Assembly: GCF_004916905.1 (NCBI RefSeq)
Contig: NZ_SDLV01000055.1
Location: 1-64,000, forward strand
Length of the DNA stretch: 64,000 bases
Reading direction: 5' to 3'
DNA from: Chryseobacterium candidae
Lineage (GTDB): Bacteria; Bacteroidota; Bacteroidia; Flavobacteriales; Weeksellaceae
The notes under the pieces are model-generated. The model had not been told where the DNA came from. It did no database searches and was given only the letters and a program-made list of their open reading frames with translations. Below are positions 42,788 to 51,038 of the stretch, in pieces (position 1 is the first letter of the stretch; the number at the start of each line of letters is the position of its first letter). A program made the translations under genes and the position numbers.

Positions 42788-45450
42788 TGAGATGCATTTG
42801 TTTTAAACTTGCTGGAGTCGCATTATTGTTGAATGTTGTGATTACTTTTGCCCAAAAACCTCTATATAAAGATCCCAAACAACCCATCGAAGCCAGAGTT
42901 CAGGATCTGTTGAAGAGAATGACTCCGGAGGAGAAGTTCTGGCAGTGTTTTATGATTCCCGGAGATCTGGATAACGTTCCGAAAGGACAATATTCCCACG
43001 GAATTTTCGGATTGCAGGTAAGCGCAGGAAATCAGGGAGGCGGAGCCGCAGGACAGCTGCTGAAATACAATGCCAGTGAAGATGCAGAGATACTTGTGAA
43101 AAAGATCAACGCCATTCAGAAATATTTCGTAGAAGAATCAAGGCTGGGAATTCCCATTATTCCTTTTGATGAAGCGTTACACGGATTGGTTCGGGAAGGT
43201 GCTACCGCTTTTCCGCAGGCAATAGGTCTGGCTGCTGCTTTCAATCCTGAATTAATGAATAGGATTTCAACAGCAATTGCCAGAGAATCAAAATTAAGAG
43301 GAATCCGTCAGATTCTGACACCAGTGGTCAACCTTGCAAATGACGTGAGATGGGGAAGAACAGAAGAAACCTACGGTGAAGATCCGTTTCTGGCCTCCGT
43401 AATGGGAGTCAGCTTTGTCACTTCGTTTGAAAATATGGGAATTATTACCACGCCTAAACACTTTTTAGCTAATGTAGGAGAAGGTGGAAGAGATTCATAC
43501 CCGATTCATTGGAGCAAAAGATATCTGGAAGAAACTCATTTGATTCCTTTTTACAACGCTTTTACAAAAGGAAAAAGCCTTTCTGTGATGACTTCTTATA
43601 ATTTGCTTGATGGAAGACCGTCAACCGCCAATCATTGGCTGTTAACTGAAAAATTAAAAAAAGACTGGGATTTCAAAGGCTTTGTCATTAGTGATGCCAG
43701 TGCAGTGGGTGGAGCAAATGTTCTGCATTTTACGGCAAAAGATTATGATGATGCCTCTGCACAGGCTATCAATGCCGGACTTGATGTCATTTTTCAGACA
43801 GAATATAAACATTATCAACTCTTTATTCCTCCCTTCTTAGATGGAAGAATTTCTAAAGAAAGAATAGACGATGCCGTCTCAAGAGTATTGAGAGCCAAAT
43901 TTGAACTTGGACTATTCGAAAATCCCTATGTTTCTGCTAAGGAAATTGAAGAATTAAAAAAACTAAATCATAAACCTTTGGCAGAAAAAGCAGCTGCAGA
44001 ATCTTTTGTTTTGCTTCAGAATAATAATCATACACTTCCTGTTCCTGAAAATGTTAAAAAAATTCTTGTAGTGGGAACAGATGCTGTGGATGCAAGATTA
44101 GGTGGTTACTCAGGGCCTGGAAACAAAAAAATAAATATTCTGGATGGTCTTAAAAATTATGTAAAAAATACAGATACTGAAGTTGCGTATTCAAGAGGAA
44201 TTGACTGGAATGTAAAAGACTTCACCACAATTTCAAATGAATATTTATCTTCTGAAAATAAAAAGGGATTAACAGGATATTATTTCGCTAATCCCGATTT
44301 AAAAGGTAATCCGGCTTTTGGAAGGCAGGATGAAAACCTCAGTTTCAAATGGACTTTATACTCTCCCGATCCGGAAAAACTGCAGCCTGATCATTATAGT
44401 ATTCGTTGGACAGGAAAACTGGAAGCCCCGGATTCCGGGAAATATTTGATAGGCTTGCGTGGAAATGATGGTTTCAGGCTATACCTGGATGGGAAATTAG
44501 TGATTGATCAATGGGAAAAGCTTAGCTATTCTACAAAATCAATACCTGTGGACTTTATAAAAGGAAAGAAATATGATCTTAAGATTGAATTTCATGAAAA
44601 TCGTGGAGAAGCCAATCTGGAACTGATCTGGAACTATGGTTTGTACGATTATCAGAAAGATTTTAACGAAGCTTTAGATCTTGCCCAAAAAGCAGATTAC
44701 ATTCTTGTAACAGCCGGAATTCATGAAGGCGAATTTCAGGACCGCGCATCACTGAGTTTACCAGGCAACCAGGAAGCGTTTATTCATGAAGTTTCAAAAT
44801 TAAATAAGCCAATTACCGTTCTTTTAGTAGGCGGATCGGCCATTAAGACAACAGCATGGAAAGATAAAGTAGGAGCGATCTTAGACATTTGGTATCCGGG
44901 AGAAGAAGGCGGAAATGCCGTTGCAAAAACACTTTTTGGCGCAGAGAATCCTTCAGGAAAATTACCTGTAACATTTCCTGCTGAAGAAGGGCAGCTTCCT
45001 TTAACTTATAATCATCATCCAACAGGAAGAGGAAATGACTATTATGATCTGAGTGGTGAGCCATTGTATCCGTTTGGTTTCGGATTAAGTTATACCTCTT
45101 TTGAAATTTCTGATCTGCAGCTGAACAAGGCTCAATATTCAGAAAACGAAACCATTGTGGCTAAAGTCAATGTGAAAAATACAGGGTCAAAAGCGGGGAA
45201 TGAAGTGGTTCAGCTGTATGTAAAAGACATACTTGCTTCCGTTTCCAGACCTGTAATTGAGCTCAAAGGATTTCAGAAAGTAGAACTGCAGCCCGGGGAA
45301 TCAAAATCTGTTACTATTGAAGTTCCCATAAAGCACTTACAGTTTCTGAATGAAAAAATGAAATGGGCTGTAGAAAAAGGAATCTACAGGATCATGGTTG
45401 GTAACTCATCCAGGAATCTTACACTAAAACAAAATATTGAAGTTTTATAA
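42787..45450 (+). CDS. Secreted GH3 beta-glycosidase with an inserted PA14 domain
   Basis: 887 residues with a signal peptide (ending TFAQ near 23). The GH3 N-terminal barrel holds the nucleophile Asp303 in FVISDAS and, earlier, KHFLANVGEGGRD. A PA14 carbohydrate-binding domain is inserted in the second GH3 domain at about 490-620 (GYYFANPDLKG, WTGKLEAPDSGKYLIGLRGNDGFRLYLDGK). The C-terminal fibronectin-III-like domain ends the protein. The specificity (glucose, xylose or others) is not readable. It overlaps the fucosidase gene by one base and is followed by a perfect terminator. Confidence 0.92.
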   Translation: MRCICFKLAGVALLLNVVITFAQKPLYKDPKQPIEARVQDLLKRMTPEEKFWQCFMIPGDLDNVPKGQYSHGIFGLQVSAGNQGGGAAGQLLKYNASEDAEILVKKINAIQKYFVEESRLGIPIIPFDEALHGLVREGATAFPQAIGLAAAFNPELMNRISTAIARESKLRGIRQILTPVVNLANDVRWGRTEETYGEDPFLASVMGVSFVTSFENMGIITTPKHFLANVGEGGRDSYPIHWSKRYLEETHLIPFYNAFTKGKSLSVMTSYNLLDGRPSTANHWLLTEKLKKDWDFKGFVISDASAVGGANVLHFTAKDYDDASAQAINAGLDVIFQTEYKHYQLFIPPFLDGRISKERIDDAVSRVLRAKFELGLFENPYVSAKEIEELKKLNHKPLAEKAAAESFVLLQNNNHTLPVPENVKKILVVGTDAVDARLGGYSGPGNKKINILDGLKNYVKNTDTEVAYSRGIDWNVKDFTTISNEYLSSENKKGLTGYYFANPDLKGNPAFGRQDENLSFKWTLYSPDPEKLQPDHYSIRWTGKLEAPDSGKYLIGLRGNDGFRLYLDGKLVIDQWEKLSYSTKSIPVDFIKGKKYDLKIEFHENRGEANLELIWNYGLYDYQKDFNEALDLAQKADYILVTAGIHEGEFQDRASLSLPGNQEAFIHEVSKLNKPITVLLVGGSAIKTTAWKDKVGAILDIWYPGEEGGNAVAKTLFGAENPSGKLPVTFPAEEGQLPLTYNHHPTGRGNDYYDLSGEPLYPFGFGLSYTSFEISDLQLNKAQYSENETIVAKVNVKNTGSKAGNEVVQLYVKDILASVSRPVIELKGFQKVELQPGESKSVTIEVPIKHLQFLNEKMKWAVEKGIYRIMVGNSSRNLTLKQNIEVL

Positions 45451-45453
45451 CAA

Positions 45454-45481
45454 AAAAAGAGCAGAAATTTCTGCTCTTTTT
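45454..45481. terminator. Perfect palindromic terminator between convergent genes
   Basis: A 28-bp palindrome with arms AAAAAGAGCAGAAA, ending the GH3 gene on the plus strand and the secreted protein gene on the minus strand. A near copy lies at 46805-46838 behind the paralogue. Confidence 0.85.
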
Positions 45482-45497
45482 GTATATCTTTATAATA

Positions 45498-46379
45498 TTA
45501 GTATTTTCTCGCCAATAGGACATTCAATAAGAATGTTCCCGCCCAGTTACTGTTATTGGTTCCGTTTGTACCGATAAAGTCTACACGGGCTACAGATACG
45601 GTAAGTCTGGTTCTGCCTGCTGTACCGTTATTAGCCAGGCTTACAAATGATGCGGTAAACACATCGGGAAAACTTGAGTTATTTCCCGCAGTAAGAATAG
45701 GATACATATTCGTAACATTAAATGGAGTTCCCTGGTATTCATAAACAAGCGTCATTCTGCTTGTGTTGGAGTAGGAAGCAGTATGAGCCCGGTCCACAGA
45801 TGTTTTACTCACGATCCACCATCTGTCAGCTGCAGTACCAGAATCATAGCCTGAATTAGTATGATTGGTCCAGTCTGCAGTAGCTGAAATTCCAAGCGCA
45901 TGAGGAGGAATAAAAAGCTGCGTACCATAAATCTCTACGTTGCTCGGTTTTGGAAGCACTGTAAAAGATAAATCCCACGTTCCTCCGGAAGTATTGCTGT
46001 TGTTGACTACTTCAGCATATGCTCCTGTAGGAATTACAAAAGAGGAAACCGGTGTGTTATCTATTCTTAAAGTATTTCCACTGGAAGCCTGTAATGTAAT
46101 GGCATTCGGAGAAATGTTTTTAATCTTATAAATTCTTCCGGTAAAACTGGTTGTTCCGGTTCCGATTACAGGTAGGGTGAAAGTGGCATCAGCCGTTCCG
46201 TTATAAGTGATGTAGTGATCAGTAGCCAGGATATTATAGCTTGTAGCAGTTATCTGAGTATAGCCCGCCCTTAACGAACCATTTACGGCAAGGGTACTGT
46301 TGGGTGTTGTTGTGTTAATACCTACTTGAGCATTTAAGGAAACAGCTCCGAATAAAACGATAAAGATGTATTTTTTCAT
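45498..46379 (-). CDS. Secreted VGINT-type protein, paralogue A
   Basis: 293 residues from the ATG at 46379, which gives an ordinary signal peptide (MKKYIFIVLFGAVSLNAQ). The in-frame ATG at 46457 adds 26 residues without family support. The mature protein begins VGINTTTPNSTLAVNGSLRAG. A beta-rich middle follows (YITYNGTADATFTLPVIG, GAYAEVVNNSNTSGGTWDL) and the C-terminal 130 residues end AGTFLLNVLLARKY. It is very like the gene at 46855 along its whole length. The N-terminal motif is shared with 16552. Probably an exported surface or extracellular protein of unknown function. Confidence 0.75.
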   Translation of the reverse strand: MKKYIFIVLFGAVSLNAQVGINTTTPNSTLAVNGSLRAGYTQITATSYNILATDHYITYNGTADATFTLPVIGTGTTSFTGRIYKIKNISPNAITLQASSGNTLRIDNTPVSSFVIPTGAYAEVVNNSNTSGGTWDLSFTVLPKPSNVEIYGTQLFIPPHALGISATADWTNHTNSGYDSGTAADRWWIVSKTSVDRAHTASYSNTSRMTLVYEYQGTPFNVTNMYPILTAGNNSSFPDVFTASFVSLANNGTAGRTRLTVSVARVDFIGTNGTNNSNWAGTFLLNVLLARKY

Positions 46380-46489
46380 ATAATGAAAAGTTAATTTATA
46401 CAAAGATAAAAAAAACAACCAAAATGAATATTTAAAGCGGATTTTAGGAAAAATCACTTTTATTGGAAGGAGGTATTTTTGATAATTAC

Positions 46490-46777
46490 TTAAATCAATC
46501 TGAAGGGAACCTCCAAATCTTCAGTAAGATAATAGCTGGAACACAGTCGGTGATAACCATCTGCAATGATCAATTCATTTTGTACTCTAACTAATAATAT
46601 AGGAGACGGCTTTTTATTTTTTTCAACCTTTTTCAGATTTTCTTTCACATGAATATTAGTTTCCGGAAGCAGGGTAAGTTTACTGGCTCTTAAAATATCT
46701 TCCGACTTCTTTGGTAGAAGCAGTCTTTAATTTTTTTCCGCAGAAGTCTTCATAAGTGCTTCTTTAAAAAGAGTCAT
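46490..46777 (-). pseudogene. Decayed gene with IADGYHRLCSSYYL motif, copy A
   Basis: Pieces of one small protein are read in three frames: MTLFKEALMKT from 46777, a KKLKTASTK segment in a second frame, and then SEDILRASKLTLLP onward to a stop at 46490. At least two frameshifts are needed to join them. The best-preserved part, VRVQNELIIADGYHRLCSSYYL, resembles the ParB/Srx-type GxxR-H segment, though I would not assign a family. A shorter relic with the same motif lies in front of paralogue B. Confidence 0.6.
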
Positions 46778-46804
46778 AAATGTATTAAAAAATAGATTTT
46801 ATAA

Positions 46805-46838
46805 CATAAAAAGAACAGAAATTTCTGTTCTTTTTATG
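46805..46838. terminator. Palindromic terminator after paralogue B
   Basis: Arms CATAAAAAGAACAGAAA and complement; differs from the terminator at 45454 by one base pair (GAGCAG/GAACAG). It is evidence that terminator and gene were duplicated together. Confidence 0.8.
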
Positions 46839-46854
46839 TTTATTCTTGAAAATA

Positions 46855-47736
46855 TTAATATTTTCTGGCTAACAAAACATTCAGTAAGAAAGTTCCTGCC
46901 CAGTTACCATTATTGGAGCCATTACTACCTATAAGATCCACACGGGCCACAGATACCGTAAGTCTGGTTTTACCACCATTACCATTATTGTCAAGACTTA
47001 CAAAAGATCCTGTAAATACATCTGGAAAACTTGAGTTATTTCCTGGTGTGAGAATAGGATACATATTGGTGACATTGAAAGGAGTATCCTGATATTCGTA
47101 GACAATGGTCATTCTGCTTGCATTGGAATAGGTAGAAGTATGAGTTCCATCTACAGATGTTTTACTCACCACCCACCATCTGTCCTTTCCTGAGCCGGTA
47201 TCATAGGCTGTATTAGAATGATTGGTCCAGTCAGAAATAGCTGATGCTCCTAATGCATGAGGAGGAATGGAAAGCTGAGTACCATAAATTTCTACGTTAC
47301 TCGGCTTAGGAAGAACTGTAAAAGATAAATCCCATGTTCCTCCGCTCGTATTACTGTTGTTGACTACTTCAGCATAAGCCCCTGTAGGAATGACAAAAGA
47401 AGCAGTCGGTGTATTGTCAATTCTTAAGGTATTACCACTGGAAGCCTTGAGAGTAATTGCATTCGCAGAGATATTTTTAATCTTATAAATTCTTCCGGTA
47501 TAACTTGCAGTTCCCGTTCCTATGACAGGAAGAGTAAATGTAGCATCAGCTGTTCCATTATAAGTAATGTAATGATCAGTTGAAAGAATATTATAACTTG
47601 TGTCCGTGATCTGGGTATATCCGGCTCTTAATGAGCCGTTGATAGCGAGAGTACTGTTAGGATTTGGGGTGTTAATCCCAACCTGTCCCATTAAGGGTAA
47701 AGCCCCCAATAAAGGGATCAAAATATATTTTTTCAT
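46855..47736 (-). CDS. Secreted VGINT-type protein, paralogue B
   Basis: 293 residues with a signal peptide (MKKYILIPLLGALPLMGQ). Aligned by eye with paralogue A, most positions are identical (for example YITYNGTADATFTLPVIGTGT and LPKPSNVEIYGTQL in both), with changes concentrated in the signal peptide and in the loop around DTGSGKDRWW versus DSGTAADRWW. The two genes, their terminators and the relics upstream make a tandem duplication. Function unknown; likely exported to the surface. Confidence 0.75.
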   Translation of the reverse strand: MKKYILIPLLGALPLMGQVGINTPNPNSTLAINGSLRAGYTQITDTSYNILSTDHYITYNGTADATFTLPVIGTGTASYTGRIYKIKNISANAITLKASSGNTLRIDNTPTASFVIPTGAYAEVVNNSNTSGGTWDLSFTVLPKPSNVEIYGTQLSIPPHALGASAISDWTNHSNTAYDTGSGKDRWWVVSKTSVDGTHTSTYSNASRMTIVYEYQDTPFNVTNMYPILTPGNNSSFPDVFTGSFVSLDNNGNGGKTRLTVSVARVDLIGSNGSNNGNWAGTFLLNVLLARKY

Positions 47737-47937
47737 ATTGCGATGTTTTTATACAAATGTAAAAAAAAATATATAAAATTCACTAAATATTGAATAATTG
47801 CTATGCATATAATACAATATTTAGTGATATAAAATGAGTGATTAATCTTAAAGCAATCGGCAGAGTATTTCAAGTTATTAACTTATTCCTTTAATTAATA
47901 CACGAGATTAATGATTAACAAAGGTTTTCTTATTGAT

Positions 47938-48017
47938 AGACTTTCGACCGGCTCAGGTTGAAAACTCCAATACCATCCCAAATTTTTAAGCATTGTCAGG
48001 CTCAGCCTGTCGAATCT
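47938..48017. repeat. Imperfect inverted repeat (ttcgaccggctcagg / gctcagcctgtcgaa)
   Basis: Outer arms around TTCGAC-GGCT-AG pair imperfectly with the complement on the right, across about 80 bp. The sequence cagcctgtcgaa is a frequent intergenic palindrome in this phylum, as far as I recall. Confidence 0.5.
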
Positions 48018-48047
48018 ATTATTACTAAAAGGGATAGGTTAATCAAG

Positions 48048-48145
48048 TTATGAAGTAAGATAATATCTGCAGGATAGGCGGTGATAAACATCTGCAATAA
48101 TAAATGTTGGCAGAAATTTCTTGTTTTTTCTTTTTCAGATTTTAT
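48048..48145 (-). pseudogene. Decayed gene relic, copy B
   Basis: The last 22 codons read FIIADVYHRLSCRYYLTS before the stop at 48048, clearly related to IADGYHRLCSSYYLTED of the relic at 46490. The upstream aatctgaaaaag block also matches. Everything further upstream is lost. Confidence 0.55.
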
Positions 48146-48249
48146 TGTATATAAATCTTGGTATGATATATGCAAGATTTATTGTGAACCGGAATGAATT
48201 TCATTAAATAATATCGAATTAATTGAAACCATTCAAAAATAGGAACATT

Positions 48250-48513
48250 ATGAAAAAGTTATTAATTTCAACAGTATTGTTATTAGGTTTATCTATGAAT
48301 GTTTCAGCTCAGAAACATCCAGCACCGCCTCCACATCCTTCAAAAAGTGAGTTGGTAAATATTAAAATGCAGGAACTTACCAAAAAATACAATACTGAGA
48401 AAAAACTGATCCTTAATCACCCGCTTGCTACCAAAAAGATGAAAAGAGATCAGATGAAAGCTCTGAATGAAAGATATGCGGCTGAAAAACGATTACTTAA
48501 ACAGGCAAAATAA
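48250..48513 (+). CDS. Small secreted helical protein
   Basis: 87 residues from the ATG at 48250 (an ATG at 48223 adds only nine residues ahead of the signal peptide). The signal peptide ends NVSAQ near residue 20. A HPAPPPHP segment follows and then a long, highly charged helix with Lys and Glu, which could form a coiled coil. No family is recognised. Followed by a hairpin at 48602. Confidence 0.65.
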   Translation: MKKLLISTVLLLGLSMNVSAQKHPAPPPHPSKSELVNIKMQELTKKYNTEKKLILNHPLATKKMKRDQMKALNERYAAEKRLLKQAK

Positions 48514-48601
48514 TACAGTATTTTTGCGGTTATTAAAATTTGAAAAGCCGTTTTTTATACTTTAAGTTTTGATGAGTTTTCAGTATAAGACAAAATTTAT
48601 T

Positions 48602-48634
48602 GAAAGAGAATGCGTATTGTATTCTCTTTCTTTG
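48602..48634 (+). terminator. Hairpin terminator
   Basis: 10-bp arms GAAAGAGAAT and ATTCTCTTTC with a 9-base loop and T-rich tail, between the small secreted protein and lpdA. Confidence 0.65.
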
Positions 48635-48741
48635 TTTAAAATTGAATAAAAATAGCTTTATTGATGCATTTTAAGATCAGTTTGCAGAAACATTAAACAT
48701 CCAATATTTTTCCTTAAATTCGCATAAAAATTTTTAAAGTA

Positions 48742-50130
48742 ATGAATTACGATATTATTGTCATTGGAAGTGGTCCTGGTGGATATGTTACTGCGATCAG
48801 AGCAGCGCAATTAGGTTTCAAAACCGCAATTATCGAGAAAGAAAATTTAGGAGGAATCTGCCTTAACTGGGGATGTATTCCAACTAAAGCTTTATTGAAA
48901 TCTGCTCAGGTTTTTCATTATATCAACCATGCGGAAGATTATGGTTTGAATAAAGTGGAGGCTAGCTTTGAATTCCCGAATGTAATTCAGAGAAGCCGTG
49001 GTGTTGCCAGCAAAATGAGCAAAGGAATCGAATTCTTGATGAAAAAGAATAAGATTGACGTAATTCTTGGTACTGCAAAAGTACAGAAAGGTAAAAAAGT
49101 TTCTGTTACAGATAAAGAAGGAAAAGTAACCGAATATACAGGTACTCATATCATTATCGCTACAGGAGCCCGTTCAAGAGAATTACCAAACTTACCACAG
49201 GATGGTAAAAAAGTAATCGGATACAGACAGGCATTATCTCTTCCTGAGCAGCCGAAATCTATGATCGTTGTAGGTTCAGGGGCAATCGGGGTAGAATTTG
49301 CTGACTTCTATAACACAATGGGAACTAAAGTTACTGTTGTTGAATTTATGCCAAACATCGTACCTGTAGAAGACGAAGAAATCTCTAAACACCTAGAGAA
49401 ATCTCTGAAAAAGACAGGAATCGAGATCATGACAAACGCTTCTGTAGAAAGTGTTGATACAACTGGTGAAGGAGTAAAAGCTACTGTGAAAACAGCTAAC
49501 GGAAACATTACTCTTGAAGCTGATATCTTATTATCTGCTGTAGGTATTGCTGCTAATATCGAGAACATCGGTTTAGAAGAGGTTGGAATCCAGACAGATA
49601 AAGGAAGAGTATTAGTGAACGAATGGTATGAAACTTCAGTACCTGGTTACTATGCCATCGGAGATATCATCCCAACTCAGGCGTTGGCTCACGTAGCTTC
49701 TGCAGAAGGAATCACTTGTGTTGAGAAAATCAAAGGAATGCATGTTGAAAAAATCGACTATGGCAATATCCCTGGATGTACTTACTGCCATCCTGAAGTA
49801 GCTTCTGTAGGTCTTACTGAAAAGCAGGCTAAAGAAAAAGGATATGAAATTAAAGTAGGTAAATTCCCTCTTTCTGCAAGTGGTAAAGCTACTGCAAACG
49901 GAAACACAGACGGATTTATCAAAGTGATTTTCGATGCTAAATACGGTGAGTGGTTAGGATGCCACATGATTGGTGAAGGAGTAACAGATATGGTTGCTGA
50001 AGCTGTTGTTGCCAGAAAATTAGAAACTACAGGTCACGAGATCATCAAATCTATCCACCCGCACCCTACGGTTTCTGAAGCGATTATGGAAGCTGCTGCA
50101 GCGGCTTACGGTGAGGTGATTCACATTTAA
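48742..50130 (+). CDS. lpdA: Dihydrolipoyl dehydrogenase (E3)
   Basis: 462 residues. The flavin disulfide oxidoreductase that reoxidises lipoyl groups of 2-oxoacid dehydrogenase complexes and the glycine cleavage system. FAD binding is IVIGSGPGGY near residue 7, the redox disulfide is Cys40 and Cys45 in GGICLNWGCIPTK, NAD binding is IVVGSGAIGVEFADFY near 176, and the catalytic HPHPTVSEA is near 445. It is a candidate E3 for the E1 fusion at 17975. Complete, with its own terminator. Confidence 0.96.
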   Translation: MNYDIIVIGSGPGGYVTAIRAAQLGFKTAIIEKENLGGICLNWGCIPTKALLKSAQVFHYINHAEDYGLNKVEASFEFPNVIQRSRGVASKMSKGIEFLMKKNKIDVILGTAKVQKGKKVSVTDKEGKVTEYTGTHIIIATGARSRELPNLPQDGKKVIGYRQALSLPEQPKSMIVVGSGAIGVEFADFYNTMGTKVTVVEFMPNIVPVEDEEISKHLEKSLKKTGIEIMTNASVESVDTTGEGVKATVKTANGNITLEADILLSAVGIAANIENIGLEEVGIQTDKGRVLVNEWYETSVPGYYAIGDIIPTQALAHVASAEGITCVEKIKGMHVEKIDYGNIPGCTYCHPEVASVGLTEKQAKEKGYEIKVGKFPLSASGKATANGNTDGFIKVIFDAKYGEWLGCHMIGEGVTDMVAEAVVARKLETTGHEIIKSIHPHPTVSEAIMEAAAAAYGEVIHI

Positions 50131-50149
50131 TCAATTAATTTAGATATAT

Positions 50150-50178
50150 AAAAGCTCAGATTTTTCTGGGCTTTTTTA
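50150..50178 (+). terminator. Terminator of lpdA
   Basis: Stem AAAGCTCAGA/TCTGGGCTTTTTT with one mismatch and a T tail, 20 bp after the lpdA stop. Confidence 0.75.
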
Positions 50179-50188
50179 ATAATTAACC

Positions 50189-50780
50189 ATGAAGAAAATA
50201 TTTTTTTTATTAGCAATCCTTTGTGTTGCCTTCATTTTTTCTCAAGAAAAAGAAAACAAAAGGTATTTTCCAACAGAATATGTTTTAAAAAATTCCGGAG
50301 ATACTCTAAGGGCTAGGGTGAGAAATACGGGTTATGTATACCAATAAAAAATATTCATTTGCCACTGTTTTATTTAAAATGAAAATGATGGATGAAAAAG
50401 GGAATACAACTTAGGTTCCCATTAATGAAGTAAGATATATTAAAATTTTGGATGAGAATCAGCAGAAGCATGAATATTTTGCATCAACAGATAAATTTCT
50501 TAAAGAGAAAGGACTGGTTGAAGTAGTTTATGAGGGAAAGAATATAAATTGGTATAAAGCCTTTAATAACTCTATTCTTTCACCAGGTATTCAAATTTTG
50601 AATTATTTAGTTGATAAGGATAAAAATATTCTTTATGAAGAGAGTCTTTTAGATAATTTCAGCCGGAATTTAAAGAAGCTATTTAAAGATGATTTAGACT
50701 TGACAGAAAAACTAAAGCAAGCCAAAACAGAGAAAGATTATCTTGAGCTTCTACAATTGTATGATACTAAACTAGAATAA
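50189..50780 (+). pseudogene. Broken secreted-protein gene (frameshift plus nonsense)
   Basis: An ATG at 50189 opens a signal peptide (MKKIFFLLAILCVAF, then FSQ) and reads 52 codons to a TAA at 50345. In a shifted frame the coding sense continues from MYTNKKYSFATVLF, and is stopped again by TAG at 50412-50414 in a context TT-stop-VPINEVRYIKI, where a Trp TGG is likely. It then runs openly to 50780. One indel near 50335 and one nonsense change would restore about 196 residues. The family is not recognised. It follows lpdA directly and seems to have decayed recently, as the remainder is well kept. Confidence 0.7.
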
Positions 50781-50830
50781 GATAAATATAAAATACAGAT
50801 TATATGTATTTTTTTAAATTAAAGAAAAAT

Positions 50831-50861
50831 AACCTAACAGGTTTCAAAAACCTGTTAGGTT
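50831..50861. repeat. Palindromic element AACCTAACAGGTTT
   Basis: Perfect 14-bp arms with a 3-base loop. A truncated, related piece (aaacctattaggttt) follows at about 50917-50931, so the element is repeated locally. It lacks a T tail, so is more like a dispersed repeat than a terminator. Confidence 0.6.
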
Positions 50862-50981
50862 TATTCTCTGTTTTCTTAAGAGATTTCTGATGAAATTGTT
50901 AGCTTAAAATTTTTAAAACCTATTAGGTTTAATGCACATCTAATTGATAAGAATAGAAATGAGCTTCAGGATTAATCATAC

Positions 50982-51010
50982 AACCACAGATTTTCATCTG
51001 TGGTTTTTTA
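50982..51010. terminator. Hairpin between convergent transcripts
   Basis: 10-bp arms AACCACAGAT and ATCTGTGGTT with T6 on the plus-strand side, 30 bp past the stop of the minus-strand chromate transporter. Confidence 0.6.
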
Positions 51011-51038
51011 TGGAAAATGATTACTGTTTATACCATAT

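Noticed and set aside
46490..46777. Programmed frameshifting as an explanation for the multi-frame gene
   Set aside because: Two shifts without slippery sequences, together with a second, more degraded copy, make simple decay far more likely.
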